Of a stretch of 64,000 bases of DNA, positions 9,528 to 18,168 are shown one piece after another. How positions within the stretch are numbered: position 1 is the first letter of the stretch; every line of letters begins with the position of its first letter. Source of the DNA: Candidatus Binatus sp. (GTDB taxonomy: Bacteria > Desulfobacterota > Binatia > Binatales > Binataceae); contig NZ_JAUSKL010000063.1 in the NCBI RefSeq assembly GCF_030646925.1, forward strand, positions 31,204-95,203, given 5' to 3'. The notes beneath the pieces are model-generated. The model was given only the letters and a program-made list of their open reading frames with translations. It was not told where the DNA came from and made no database searches. Made by a program: the position numbers and the translations under genes.

Positions 9528-10247
9528 TTCCGGCGCGAGTGCGGCGCGCACGACCGGGTCGGTGCAGTGATAGCCGCGGCGGAATCCGGGCGCCATCTTG
9601 CACACCTCGTCGGGCAGCGGATCGATCAGCGCCGCGAATGCTGCCCAGTAAATATCCAGCGCCGACAGCGCGTCGCCGACCAGAAAGCGCGAGCCGCGCG
9701 ATTGCTGATTCTTCAACTGGGCGCTGAGCCGTTCGACGATCGCGGCGACGCGGCGCGGCGCCGCTTCGGCGAGAATCGCGTCGTAGCCGTATTTTTGGCC
9801 GAGAAACTCCGACGGCTTGCGCGCTTGCTCCGGCGCCTTGGGACTGGTCAGGGTGGCGTGAATGAGCATCAGGCGCCGCTGCCAGCCGAAGCCGTTCTCA
9901 CCGCATAGCTCGTTGCTGAGACCGAACATCAGCACGCGATCGTCGATCGGGTCAGGAATCAGCGGCGGATTCGGCGCGAGCCGCTCGCAAAGATAAAGTT
10001 GATCGATCCAGAGGCTGCGCGGCCGCTCGTCCTCGAACACAAACGCGGGCGCGGTGGTTTGCGCGGTCCATTTGAGCAGCGCGAGATTATCGCCGGCGAG
10101 TTCCTGGCGCACTCTCACATACGGAATTTTCTTGACGTAGAGGATTCCCTTGGCGGCTTCGCTCCACGGGCCCGGCACTCCGGGTGACAGGACCACGCGG
10201 AGCCCGCGCATCGCGATTGCCTCTTCGACTTCGACGTAACTGGCCAT
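9468..10247 (-). CDS. Glutathione S-transferase-like protein
   Basis: 259 residues with a two-domain GST outline: an N-terminal thioredoxin-like half (LRVVLSPGVPGPWSEAAKGIL near residues 16-36, TTAPAFVFED near 64-73) and a helical C-terminal half (SRFLVGDALSALDIYWAAF near 185-203, with the family's Asp N-cap in SALDIYW). The usual catalytic Ser/Tyr/Cys near the first strand is not obvious, so activity is uncertain. The start ATG at 10247 is preceded by GGGAG eight bases upstream. A second GST gene lies upstream on the same strand. Likely roles are glutathione conjugation or binding of hydrophobic compounds. Confidence 0.75.
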   Translation of the reverse strand: MASYVEVEEAIAMRGLRVVLSPGVPGPWSEAAKGILYVKKIPYVRVRQELAGDNLALLKWTAQTTAPAFVFEDERPRSLWIDQLYLCERLAPNPPLIPDPIDDRVLMFGLSNELCGENGFGWQRRLMLIHATLTSPKAPEQARKPSEFLGQKYGYDAILAEAAPRRVAAIVERLSAQLKNQQSRGSRFLVGDALSALDIYWAAFAALIDPLPDEVCKMAPGFRRGYHCTDPVVRAALAPELLAHRDFIYQNYLELPLDM

Positions 10248-10357
10248 GATTTATCTCCCGACGAACGTCCCTGCTCGATCGCCGCGGCGCGATCGGCGAC
10301 GATGCCGCCGATCGCGCGCCTCATTTCGTATCGTGGACGCACCGCATCGCGGCGTGC

Positions 10358-10963
10358 TTACGGCAGTTTGCGCACCTTCGCGTTGGCTTCGCGGCCGAGG
10401 CATTTCTGCAGCCACGCCTGCGCCGTCGGCGTCGCCGATTGATCGAGCCGAATCATCGCCGCCCAGCTCAGGACCGACGCAACGTTCAAATCCGCGATCG
10501 TGAAACTGTTGCCGAGCAGGTACTCGCGCCCTTGCAGCGATTGGTCGAGCACCTTGAACGGCGCCTTCAGGGCTTCGACCGCCGCCAGCGCCGCATTCTC
10601 ATCGCGCTTGTCGGGCGGGTTCATGACCCGATTGCGCAGAATCGACATCAGATGCGGTTCGGCCTCGGTCATCCCGAAAAAGCTCCACTTGTAGGCGGCG
10701 GCGTGGCCTGCGAGATCCGACGGCCAGAGCGAATTCTTGCCGTACTTTTCGGCGAGGTAGAGATTGATCGCCATCGATTCCCACACGACGATGCCGTCGT
10801 CCTCGAGCACCGGGACGTGGCCGTTGGGATTGCGCTTCAGATTGTCCGCCGACTTGGCCTCGGCAGGCGCGACCGGAACGTGATCGTACTTGACGCCGAG
10901 TTCTTCGAGCGCCCAGAGCGAACGGGCCGCGCGCGACTTCGAACTTCCATAGAGTGTGGTCAT
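10358..10963 (-). CDS. Glutathione S-transferase
   Basis: Canonical 201-residue GST. The N-terminal thioredoxin-like domain starts MTTLYGSSKSRAARSLWALEE, with Ser residues in the catalytic position, contains the cis-Pro region GHVPVLEDDG (about residues 48-57) and the glutathione-binding ESMAI (62-66). The C-terminal helical domain holds YLLGNSFTIADLNVASVL (about 148-165), including the conserved Asp. The ATG at 10963 follows a clear GGAGGA ribosome-binding site about 10 bases upstream. It probably conjugates or isomerises electrophiles in the cytosol; the substrate is unknown. It is transcribed towards the second GST-like gene with a 110-base gap. Confidence 0.88.
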   Translation of the reverse strand: MTTLYGSSKSRAARSLWALEELGVKYDHVPVAPAEAKSADNLKRNPNGHVPVLEDDGIVVWESMAINLYLAEKYGKNSLWPSDLAGHAAAYKWSFFGMTEAEPHLMSILRNRVMNPPDKRDENAALAAVEALKAPFKVLDQSLQGREYLLGNSFTIADLNVASVLSWAAMIRLDQSATPTAQAWLQKCLGREANAKVRKLP

Positions 10964-10988
10964 AGTGAAATCATTCCTCCGTTGGTCA

Positions 10989-11018
10989 GCTAGTTGTAGT
11001 ACGGCTAGTTGTAGTACG
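10989..11018. repeat. 15-bp tandem duplication
   Basis: GCTAGTTGTAGTACG occurs twice in direct succession (10989-11003, 11004-11018) between the divergent GST and YceI genes. It may be a slippage duplication or a pair of regulator sites in the shared promoter region. Confidence 0.8.
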
Positions 11019-11127
11019 AACTCGATGCGTTTGCATCTCCGGGAGAACGTAGGAGTCGCGCGGTGAGGAACCGCGGATACGTTACCTGAAAAACGAACCG
11101 TTACCAGAGCTGATGGAGGGAACAGAC

Positions 11128-11724
11128 TTGAAGCACTCGATTACCCGGACCTTGTTTGCGGCGGTCATTTCGATCGCGATTCCGATCCTCGCGCAGGCCG
11201 ACACGTGGCAGATCGATCCGATGCATACCAGCGTCGAATTCACCGTTCGCCACATGATGATCTCGAACGTCAAAGGTACTTTCGAAAAAACTTCGGGCAC
11301 GATCACCACCGCCGGCGAAGTTCCTGCGACGGTCGTGATCGACGCGACGATTGAAGCGGCATCGATTAACACGCGGGTCGAGAAGCGCGACGGTCATCTG
11401 AAGTCGCCGGAATTTTTCGACGTCGCGAAGTTCCCCTCGATCACGTTCAAGTCCACCAGGATCGAGCAGGCGGGAACGGCGAAATGGAAAGTGACCGGCA
11501 ATCTGACCCTGCACGGCGTAACCAAGGAAGTCATACTCGACGTCGATGGGCCAACCGCACCGGTCAAGGATCCGTTCGGCAACATGCGATCGGGCGCATC
11601 GGCGACGAGCAAGATCGATCGGCGAGACTTCGGGCTGACGTTTAACAAGGCGCTCGAAACGGGTGGCGTACTGGTCGGCGATGAAGTCGCGATTTCGATC
11701 GACGTCGAGGCGATCAAGAAGTAG
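11128..11724 (+). CDS. YceI-family periplasmic lipid-binding protein
   Basis: The product is a lipocalin-like beta-barrel that binds polyisoprenoid-type lipids in the periplasm in characterised relatives. A signal peptide ends ILAQA just before DTWQIDPMHTSVEFTVRHM, the family's opening signature. Further family features are VKGTFEKTSGTI, GHLKSPEFFDVAKFPSITFKS, LTLHGVTKEV and DRRDFGLTFNKALETGG. The TTG at 11128 is preferred because GGAGGG sits about eight bases upstream and the product then begins with a typical Lys-containing signal peptide; an ATG at 11113 would add five residues. The mature length of about 175 is normal. It diverges from the GST genes. Its role may be lipid or quinone carriage or stress protection. 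Confidence 0.9.
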   Translation: MKHSITRTLFAAVISIAIPILAQADTWQIDPMHTSVEFTVRHMMISNVKGTFEKTSGTITTAGEVPATVVIDATIEAASINTRVEKRDGHLKSPEFFDVAKFPSITFKSTRIEQAGTAKWKVTGNLTLHGVTKEVILDVDGPTAPVKDPFGNMRSGASATSKIDRRDFGLTFNKALETGGVLVGDEVAISIDVEAIKK

Positions 11725-11736
11725 CCGGCAGCGAGC

Positions 11737-14157
11737 CTAGCGGCGGGAGCCCGCATTGCCGGAAGAGCTGGCGTCGTCGGGCGTCGCGGACTGGTCAGAC
11801 GATCCGGTGGTGGCGCTGGCAGCGTAGCGGGCCGACGACTGCGGCGAGCCTTGGACGATCACGACGCATCGCTTGCCGTCGGAGAACGCGTCGCGCGCCA
11901 TGCCTAGCCGGTCGGCGAGATTGCTCGCGACGATCACCATGCCGGGTGTCTGCTTTGCCAACTGCGCGGCGGTGGGCGCGGTCAACACGTCGGTCGGGAC
12001 GCGGCGGCCGAGCGCGCGGCTGGCGTCGCGAATCAGATCGAGCAACTGCGAGTCCTCGGCGTGATCGCTATGACCGGGCATCACGACGGCGTGGAGATTG
12101 GCCTTCTTGCGCTGGGCCACGCGCAACGCGAGGTCGAGCGCGGCGCGGCCGTCGGGGCCATGATCGATCACTGCGAACACGCGTTCGAGCGGACGCTGGC
12201 CACCGTGGATCAGCACCGCGACGTGCACCGGCAGCGACCGTATCTTGTCGAGAATTTCACGCACGACGCCGCCCATAAAATCGGAGCCGAAGACGCTGCG
12301 ATGAGACCCGAGCAGCAGCCATCCGATTTGCGGCTCGCGCGCGAAGGCCAGGATGTCGCTAGCGGGATCGTTGCTCCACACCGCCTGCGGCGTGATCGTG
12401 CTGCCGCGCGCGAGCGCGAGATCGAGCGCCGCGGCGAGCGCGAGCGAGCGGGGCGGGACGCGTTGCTCGGCTTCGCGCAGCCCTGAGCGCACGCCGCCCG
12501 GCGGAATTTTCACCAGCGCGAGCACCCGCGGCGGCGGCGCATCATGCGGCGTCGCCGCCAGCGCCAATTCGACCAGATCGGGCACGCCCTCCGGATTCGA
12601 TACCGGCACCAGGATCGCGCTGCGCTCGGTGCCGACCAGGATCGGTCGTGGCATCGCAGTTTGTCGAACGACAGCGGGCTCGAGCTGACGAATCGGGACT
12701 TGCGGCGCGCTGGCCAGTTCGAGCGCTGGAACGCCGGCTTCCTCGGGAATCGCCTCGGCCTCCGGTTCCATGCGGCGCGTGATGAAATGCAGGATCGGCG
12801 TGGTCGCGAAGGTCGTCACCAGCGCCATGATCACCAGCATCGCGAACAGCGTTGGCGAGATGACTTTCATCTCGAGCCCGATATTCAGTACGATCAGTTC
12901 CATCAGGCCGCGCGTGTTCATCAACACGCCGAGTGCGCTCGAGTCGCGCCAGTTGAGTCCGGTGAAGCGCGCCGCGATCGCGCTGCCGCCGAATTTTCCG
13001 ATCGACGCGACTGCCACGATCAGCGCGCAGATTCCCCATTCCTCGAGGCCGCTTACGAGGCCGATCTGGGTGCGCAGTCCGGTGTAGGCGAAAAACGCCG
13101 GCAGCAGCAGCACGATCACGATGTCTTCGAGGCGGTCGGTGAGATCGCGCGCCATCCCGCTGTCATGCGGAATCACTGCGCCGAGTGCGAATGCGCCGAA
13201 CACGGCGTGGATGCCGATCATCTCGGTGGCCGACGCCGACAGCAGCAGCGCGACGAACACCGAGGCCATCACGCCTTGCGTCAGCCGTCCGCGATTGCCG
13301 TAGAGCAGCGACAGGCGAACCATCCCGGGCCGCACCAGCAGCACCATCACCGCGATAAACGCGAGCGCCATCCCGATCGTCATCAGCGCGCCGCTGGCTT
13401 GCGCACGCGCGACGCTCACGACGAATGCGAGCAGGCACCACGCCGTGACGTCATCGACGGCGGCGCAGGTCAGAGCAATCGCGCCCATGCGGGTCTTGTG
13501 GATGCCGCGATCGGTGAGGATGCGCGCGAGCACCGGAAACGCCGTCACCGACATCGAGACGCCGAGGAACAGCGAGAAGCAGGTGAACGGCACGTCGCTG
13601 GTCGAGAGCCGCGGATAAAGTATCAGAGCGATCGCGGCGCCGAGCAGAAATGGCGCGATGATGCTCGCGTGGGAAATCGCGACCGTCGTATGTCCGCGTT
13701 TGCGGAGCAGCGCCGGGTCGAGCTCGAGGCCGACCAGGAACATGTAGAGAATGACGCCGACCTGCGACAGCATATTGAGAAACGGCGCAACGCCGGCCGG
13801 GAATACATACGCAGAAACGCCCGGCGCGATGCGGCCGAGCAGCGACGGTCCGAGCAGGATCCCGGCGATAATTTCGCCGATCACGGGCGGCTGATGCACG
13901 CTGCGAAAAATCGAGCCCAACACGCGCGCGGTCGCGATCACGACGATCAGAGCAATCAGGAAATGGAGCAGATCGCCGGTGATGGCGCGCGATGCGGCGG
14001 AGCCGAAAATCGCGGCGGTCGCGGGCGCAGGAGCGGCCAGCGTGTCGCCGAGCGATCGAATCGGCAGGTAAATCAGGATCAACGCGACGAGCATCGCGGT
14101 GTAAGCCGCGGCCGCCTTCAATCCTGCGGGCGTAATTCGAGGCTGCGATTCAGCCAT
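11737..14157 (-). CDS. CPA2-type Na+(K+)/H+ antiporter with universal-stress-like C-terminal region
   Basis: 806 residues. After one leading span, about 12 spans form a Kef/NapA-like exchanger domain (about residues 50-460). Signatures include PPVIGEIIAGILLGPSLLG (near 89), FLVGLELDP (near 139), the ion-binding AAVDDVTAWCLLAF (near 231) with paired Asp, and NTRGLMELIVLNIGL (near 413). From about residue 500 the protein is soluble and looks like two universal-stress-protein-like alpha/beta units (starting ILVPVSNPEG and RVFAVIDHGPDG). The tail is Ser/Ala-rich. It probably exchanges monovalent cations for protons at the inner membrane, with the cytosolic part regulating. No Kef TrkA-N domain is present. 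It converges on yceI (12-base gap). Confidence 0.87.
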   Translation of the reverse strand: MAESQPRITPAGLKAAAAYTAMLVALILIYLPIRSLGDTLAAPAPATAAIFGSAASRAITGDLLHFLIALIVVIATARVLGSIFRSVHQPPVIGEIIAGILLGPSLLGRIAPGVSAYVFPAGVAPFLNMLSQVGVILYMFLVGLELDPALLRKRGHTTVAISHASIIAPFLLGAAIALILYPRLSTSDVPFTCFSLFLGVSMSVTAFPVLARILTDRGIHKTRMGAIALTCAAVDDVTAWCLLAFVVSVARAQASGALMTIGMALAFIAVMVLLVRPGMVRLSLLYGNRGRLTQGVMASVFVALLLSASATEMIGIHAVFGAFALGAVIPHDSGMARDLTDRLEDIVIVLLLPAFFAYTGLRTQIGLVSGLEEWGICALIVAVASIGKFGGSAIAARFTGLNWRDSSALGVLMNTRGLMELIVLNIGLEMKVISPTLFAMLVIMALVTTFATTPILHFITRRMEPEAEAIPEEAGVPALELASAPQVPIRQLEPAVVRQTAMPRPILVGTERSAILVPVSNPEGVPDLVELALAATPHDAPPPRVLALVKIPPGGVRSGLREAEQRVPPRSLALAAALDLALARGSTITPQAVWSNDPASDILAFAREPQIGWLLLGSHRSVFGSDFMGGVVREILDKIRSLPVHVAVLIHGGQRPLERVFAVIDHGPDGRAALDLALRVAQRKKANLHAVVMPGHSDHAEDSQLLDLIRDASRALGRRVPTDVLTAPTAAQLAKQTPGMVIVASNLADRLGMARDAFSDGKRCVVIVQGSPQSSARYAASATTGSSDQSATPDDASSSGNAGSRR

Positions 14158-14226
14158 CGCTTAAAACCTAGCAGAGCGGCGCCGTTATGCGGAGAGCCGC
14201 GGAATCGACGATAAAATCGAAACGGA

Positions 14227-14796
14227 CTACGGCGATTTTCTCTTGCGCGACGACGGCTTCGCCGCGCGCGGCGCCCGCGCGATTGCCCCCGCCAGCACCG
14301 CATCGGGCGCCGAGGGCGACGCGCCGTTCGAGGCGGCCGATACGCGCTGCCGGCAGATCGCCGTGATGGTCGCAGCAATCTCGCTCGCGTGGGAGCCGTT
14401 TTTCGAAGCGGTCGCGCGATCGACGCGCGCCGCGTTGACGATGTCGCTGAGCGATACGATTCCGGCGACGCGGTCGCCGTCATCGATCACTGGGATGCGA
14501 TGGACCTCGTACACGCGCATCAGGCGATGAACCATCGCGAGATTGTCGGTGGCGGCGCAGGTGATCACCTTGGGCGACATCGCGAGCCGAATCGGAATTT
14601 CCGCGAGCGGCCGGCCTTGCAGGTACGACGCCATGCAGATGTCGCGATCGGTGACGAGACCGATCAGTTTCTTTTCATCATCGACGACAGGAACGCCGCC
14701 GCAATCGTGATCCCACATGATCCGCGCCGCCGAGTTGAGCGAATCATGGATCGTGCAGAACATTACGTCGCGGGTCATCAAATCGGCCACGTTCAT
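14227..14796 (-). CDS. Tandem CBS-domain protein
   Basis: Two CBS motifs form a Bateman module: residues about 5-60 (VADLMTRDVMFCTIHDSL, ending GLVTDRDICM) and about 70-125 (AMSPKVITCAATDNLAM, ending GIVSLSDIVNA). These usually bind adenine nucleotides or SAM. The last 60 residues are Ala/Ser-rich and end in a basic Lys/Arg cluster that could contact nucleic acid or be disordered. No catalytic domain is fused. The start ATG at 14796 opens directly into the first CBS motif. It lies upstream of the antiporter on the same strand (69-base gap), so it could regulate that transporter in response to energy state; this is inference from position. Confidence 0.85.
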   Translation of the reverse strand: MNVADLMTRDVMFCTIHDSLNSAARIMWDHDCGGVPVVDDEKKLIGLVTDRDICMASYLQGRPLAEIPIRLAMSPKVITCAATDNLAMVHRLMRVYEVHRIPVIDDGDRVAGIVSLSDIVNAARVDRATASKNGSHASEIAATITAICRQRVSAASNGASPSAPDAVLAGAIARAPRAAKPSSRKRKSP

Positions 14797-14889
14797 TTGG
14801 TACTCCTCAATGTGTAAAACTGCGTGAACATCGAAAACGTGGCGGCGCCGCGCGCAGGGAAAAATCGCGGATGGCCGTACAAATCGAGT

Positions 14890-15357
14890 TCACTTCCAGG
14901 TGGTAAACGGGTTCTTGATCAGGTTCGCGTTAAAATATCTCGGGTCGTCGCTGACTTCGCGATCGATCCAATCCGGCAGTTGCACTTTTTGATCCGCGTC
15001 CTTGAGCTCGACTTCCGCAGTAGTCAGTCCGCGATTCACGCCCGCAAATTCATCGACCTCCCAGGTATTGCCCGCGAACGGAATCCGGTAGCGAGTCTTT
15101 TCGATCAGCGGCTTTTCGCACAGATTATCGAGCAGCTCGGTCGCGTCCTTGAACGGGATTTCGTATTCGTACTCGGGGCGGCTGATACCGACGTTCATGC
15201 CCTTGATAGTGAGGAAGCCCTGGTCGGCCACCGTCCTCACGCGCACCGTGCGTTCCTTCACCGTGCTGAGATAACCCTGGCGGATCGTTTTGCCGGGACC
15301 GAGTTCGCTCCACTTTTGCGGATGAACCAGAAACTTGCGTTCGATTTCTTTAGCCAT
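14890..15357 (-). CDS. CYTH-domain inorganic triphosphatase-like protein
   Basis: 155 residues forming one CYTH tunnel domain. The N-terminal EIERKFLV is the family's ExExK metal-binding motif. Further strands carry the alternating charges that line the tunnel: TVRVRTVADQGFLTIKG (about 36-52), YEYEIPFKDA (about 62-71), EKTRYRIPF (about 85-93), WEVDEFAG (about 98-105) and AEVELKD (about 113-119). Relatives hydrolyse tripolyphosphate or thiamine triphosphate; adenylate cyclase activity is less likely for this short form. It begins 34 bases after the next CYTH-like gene (15392-16000) on the same strand, so the two are probably co-transcribed. Confidence 0.88.
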   Translation of the reverse strand: MAKEIERKFLVHPQKWSELGPGKTIRQGYLSTVKERTVRVRTVADQGFLTIKGMNVGISRPEYEYEIPFKDATELLDNLCEKPLIEKTRYRIPFAGNTWEVDEFAGVNRGLTTAEVELKDADQKVQLPDWIDREVSDDPRYFNANLIKNPFTTWK

Positions 15358-15391
15358 GACTGCTTGCAGGCTCGAAGGCTATTCGCGCCGC

Positions 15392-16000
15392 TCAATCGCG
15401 CGACGCCGCCGACATCCCGATCATCGCCTTCAGATGGCGGATGTAATTAACGTTGGACTGTGCGCTCAATCCCAGCCGGGCGATCACCGAATCAGCCGCC
15501 GCCGGATCTTCGGCTTCGACCTGTATCGTTTCCGAGACCGCGCCGCCTTCGATTTTGAGAATCGCAAACTCCGCGCTGCAGTTCGCCAGCTTGTAACCGT
15601 AGCGCTGCTTGCTCACGTTGGCCGCCGCGAGATTGCGATTCGTCGCCACCACCTCGCGGATCAGTTCGTCGCGGGTGTATGCGGTCTTCGCGAGCGCGGG
15701 CGGCGCAATTTCGAGCGCCGGCAGAATCGTTTCGACGATTGCGCGCGCCTCGAGCGGGAAGCCAGCCTTGAGCGCCGGACGCCATCGCTCGAGCTGGCCC
15801 TGCTGTGCCATCAACAGCTTGATATCGAGCAGCGCGTCGCGAATTTTCACGTTCGCGGTGTCAGTCAATCTCGACAATATATAAGTCTCAATACTCTCGC
15901 GCGGCGCTGATGGCTGAGCCATCTTATCGAGGAGCGCGCGCAGATCGTTCAGATTGTCGCCCCAGATGCGGAACTCGAACCGTGCTTGTTGATCTGCCAT
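15392..16000 (-). CDS. Uncharacterised CYTH-like protein
   Basis: 202 residues. The opening FEFRIWGDNLNDLRALLDKM resembles the first strand and helix of CYTH-like folds. The segment NVKIRDALLDIKLL (about 50-63), then LERWRPALKAGFPL (about 70-83) and KQRYGYKLANCSAEFAILKI (about 131-150) give charged alternating strands of the kind that line a triphosphate tunnel. A strict ExExK is not present, so the substrate may differ or the fold may only bind polyphosphate. The ATG at 16000 starts the conserved-looking part; the frame is open upstream but that part is arginine-rich and unlike protein. It sits directly upstream of the CYTH gene, suggesting a shared phosphate-related job. Family assignment is by pattern only. 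Confidence 0.6.
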   Translation of the reverse strand: MADQQARFEFRIWGDNLNDLRALLDKMAQPSAPRESIETYILSRLTDTANVKIRDALLDIKLLMAQQGQLERWRPALKAGFPLEARAIVETILPALEIAPPALAKTAYTRDELIREVVATNRNLAAANVSKQRYGYKLANCSAEFAILKIEGGAVSETIQVEAEDPAAADSVIARLGLSAQSNVNYIRHLKAMIGMSAASRD

Positions 16001-16083
16001 TGAAGTCCGCCCCCGGCTTGGCTTCGAGCGCAGGCCGATTATAGCAATTGGCGCGCGCGATGTGAGCAGGCGCAGCACGAAAT

Positions 16084-16983
16084 TCACGCGACGGCGGTGG
16101 CAAGCGGCGGTCGCGCTGGAACGACTGTAGCCGTGGACGCGAGCACGCTCCGAAACGCGACGCCGTTGACCGGCAGGACTGCAAGGTTGACCGGGCATCC
16201 GGCGAGCACGCCTGAGGAAAAATCGACGTGCCCGATGTCCCCATAAAGGCGCTCGACGGCGGAGGTTTCACTGCGAGTGCCGAACGCCGAACGAATCGAC
16301 GCGAAGGCCGAATAGAGTTCCGGTTCCGCGAGCATTATCAAGCTGAGCAGGGTCGATACGCGCGCGACCGTGACGAAGCTGTTCCAGAGCGCGCCGCGGC
16401 GCATCATGTCGATCGCGTCGCGATGCTCGGCGTGGCCGACGAAGCGCCGCACCGCGCGCACCGGGTCGCTCGCGGAAAGCTGCGGGCCCGGCTCGATCCA
16501 TCCGTACGAGCACTCAGGCCCGAGCGCGGCCATGCCGAGGATCACGCTTAGTTCGGGGCGCGCCTCAACCGCGCTGAACGCGAAATTGACGTGGCGCATA
16601 AAGACGCGATCGTCGGTGAGGTCGTGGTCGGAGGGAAAAATCGCGACTGCGTTGGCCGGCGCCTGGTTCGCGATACGCATCAGGGCGAGCAGTATCGCTG
16701 GCGCCGTCCCGCGATTCGACGGCTGCGCCACGATGTTGCGCGCAAAGGGACTCGAAGCTCCGCGCGATTGCGTGCTCGGCTCGGACGCTTCTGATTCAGC
16801 CGTGACGACGAGCGTAAGCTGATCGGGCACGGAGATCGCGATTCGGCGGCGGGTCCGCGCCAGCATCTCGTCGGCGGCTGCGGCGGCGGCGAGATGCGGC
16901 GAATCGCATCCGGCCAGGATGATCGCTTGCCGCGAAGGGTTGAATCCTTGTCCGTAAATTGCGCCCATCGCCTTTGCGCTCAT
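16084..16983 (-). CDS. Degenerate mannose-1-phosphate guanylyltransferase-like protein
   Basis: 299 residues with the outline of a ManC/GMP-type nucleotidyltransferase. It shows IVAQPSNRGTAPAILLAL (about 85-102, close to the family's EPxNRGTAPAI), FPSDHDL (about 119-125, metal/sugar-phosphate region) and YGWIEPGP (about 159-166). However, the N-terminal nucleotide-binding loop, normally LAGGxGxRLWPLSR, is only ILAGCDSPHLAAAA, lacking the second Gly and the Arg-Leu. Catalytic GDP-mannose synthesis is therefore doubtful, and a regulatory or altered-substrate role is possible. The second His in HAEHRD and WNSFV match the family's later motifs. It lies upstream of the CYTH-like pair on the same strand. 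Confidence 0.7.
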   Translation of the reverse strand: MSAKAMGAIYGQGFNPSRQAIILAGCDSPHLAAAAAADEMLARTRRRIAISVPDQLTLVVTAESEASEPSTQSRGASSPFARNIVAQPSNRGTAPAILLALMRIANQAPANAVAIFPSDHDLTDDRVFMRHVNFAFSAVEARPELSVILGMAALGPECSYGWIEPGPQLSASDPVRAVRRFVGHAEHRDAIDMMRRGALWNSFVTVARVSTLLSLIMLAEPELYSAFASIRSAFGTRSETSAVERLYGDIGHVDFSSGVLAGCPVNLAVLPVNGVAFRSVLASTATVVPARPPLATAVA

Positions 16984-17115
16984 CGCCGCCGCGCCTCCGC
17001 CTCGACGCCAAAAGCTGCCGTCAATTTCCCACTGAGTGATTTCTCCGTTGGCGATTATCCGCCGACTCGATTCCTATAATGCCGAACGAACGCCAGAACT
17101 TACGCATCGCTCGGC

Positions 17116-17652
17116 CTAGATTTTCTGCGTCGCCGAGCTGCTCTCGCGGAGCCGTAGAGGACGCGCCTCGCCGCGACGAAAACGCTTGCGCGACGCGCGT
17201 CCGGAACGCACCACTTGCCGCCGCCCGACCGAGCGCATCTGCTTGGTCGGTAGATCGTCGGTGCTCATCAGGCCGAGTCGTTCGCGCAGCGCGACCGGTT
17301 CGATCCCGAGCACATCGCAAACGTACTCGAACGAGAACGGGCTATGGGTGCCGGCCTCGGCATGGAACCATCGCTGCACTTCGGCGAATCGCGCGCGGTC
17401 GCCCGGCCGGGGCGAATTTATCGATTTCACGTAGCATCGCACCGCATCTTCCAGCACGGCGAATACGAGTCGCGTTTCGCCGTCCAGGTTCGTGCGGCGG
17501 CGGATAAGATCGAAGTATTGAACCGGAACCAGGAAATCAGGTTCGAAGCGCGCGCTCAGCCACGGGTCGGGGCTCGCGCATTCGGTCAGGACCTGGTTCT
17601 GGTTGGAAAGTCCGCTGCTGATAGTGTCGGTAGCAACTGCATTCGATGACAT
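17116..17652 (-). CDS. Hypothetical soluble protein
   Basis: 178 residues, family not recognised. The ATG at 17652 is chosen because a strong GGAGGAG ribosome-binding site sits about five bases upstream; an in-frame ATG further upstream would add 16 residues. The central part (FLVPVQYFDLIRRR through VRCYVKSI, about 40-80) looks helical. A segment with a helix-turn-helix-like rhythm follows (FSFEYVCDVLGIEPVALRERLG, about 105-126, containing CDVLGIEPVALRERL). The C-terminal 45 residues are very Arg-rich and probably disordered or nucleic-acid binding. It may be a small DNA-binding protein, but this is inference from the pattern. Confidence 0.6.
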   Translation of the reverse strand: MSSNAVATDTISSGLSNQNQVLTECASPDPWLSARFEPDFLVPVQYFDLIRRRTNLDGETRLVFAVLEDAVRCYVKSINSPRPGDRARFAEVQRWFHAEAGTHSPFSFEYVCDVLGIEPVALRERLGLMSTDDLPTKQMRSVGRRQVVRSGRASRKRFRRGEARPLRLRESSSATQKI

Positions 17653-18168
17653 AGAACTCTCCTCCCTCCTTGCGGCAGGTTTGCCGTTTAGAGGGAGCAT
17701 CGTCTATGCCAGCGCTCGATTCTGCGCTTTTATCCGCAAATCGTTTGAATTATTTGTGAATTCGATGCCTCGGCCCCGCTCCGTGCTGCTTAAGCAAAAG
17801 GCAACAGCGCCCAATCGCAGGCACCCGCCTGCAATCTGAAGAACAATCTCGCAATCTGAAGAACAATCTCGATCGATGAACATTATGGGAAACCATTCGT
17901 CTTGAAGATTGGTACTTGATTGGCAGAGCGCGGAAGTTCACATTAGACAGCCTCGATGGAGACGGCATCCGTCGGGGTGCGTAGCGACGCAGTGTCGATT
18001 GTGCCATTCCGAGGGCGCGCAATTGATCGCGCGAGAGGGCCACGGCCAAGGGAACTGATTGCGCGAAGAGCGCGATTGTCGAGAGCGGCACGATCGATGC
18101 TCGATTTGGCGCCATAGAAACGATCGATCTCGAACTTCACCATGAATACCAAAAGAAAGGATCAGAAA
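17653..18168. other. Intergenic region with a tandem duplication
   Basis: About 515 bases between divergent genes. It carries the perfect duplication at 17831-17870. Short frames occur on the minus strand (17750-18115, 17943-18152), but neither has a convincing start, ribosome-binding site or family. The promoter of the DksA-like gene must lie here; I could not find an unambiguous -35/-10 pair. Confidence 0.5.
17831..17870. repeat. Perfect 20-bp tandem duplication
   Basis: GCAATCTGAAGAACAATCTC is present twice head-to-tail (17831-17850, 17851-17870), with internal CAATCT repeats, in the upstream region of the DksA-like gene. Confidence 0.85.

Noticed and set aside
12544..14214. 556-codon plus-strand frame opposite the antiporter
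   Set aside because: It is Arg/His/Gln-rich and low in hydrophobic residues, the normal look of an antisense shadow of a high-GC membrane-protein gene with clear motifs on the other strand.
15392..16198. Longer version of the CYTH-like gene
   Set aside because: The extra 66 N-terminal residues are Arg-rich and unlike the domain; the ATG at 16000 starts directly before the first strand.
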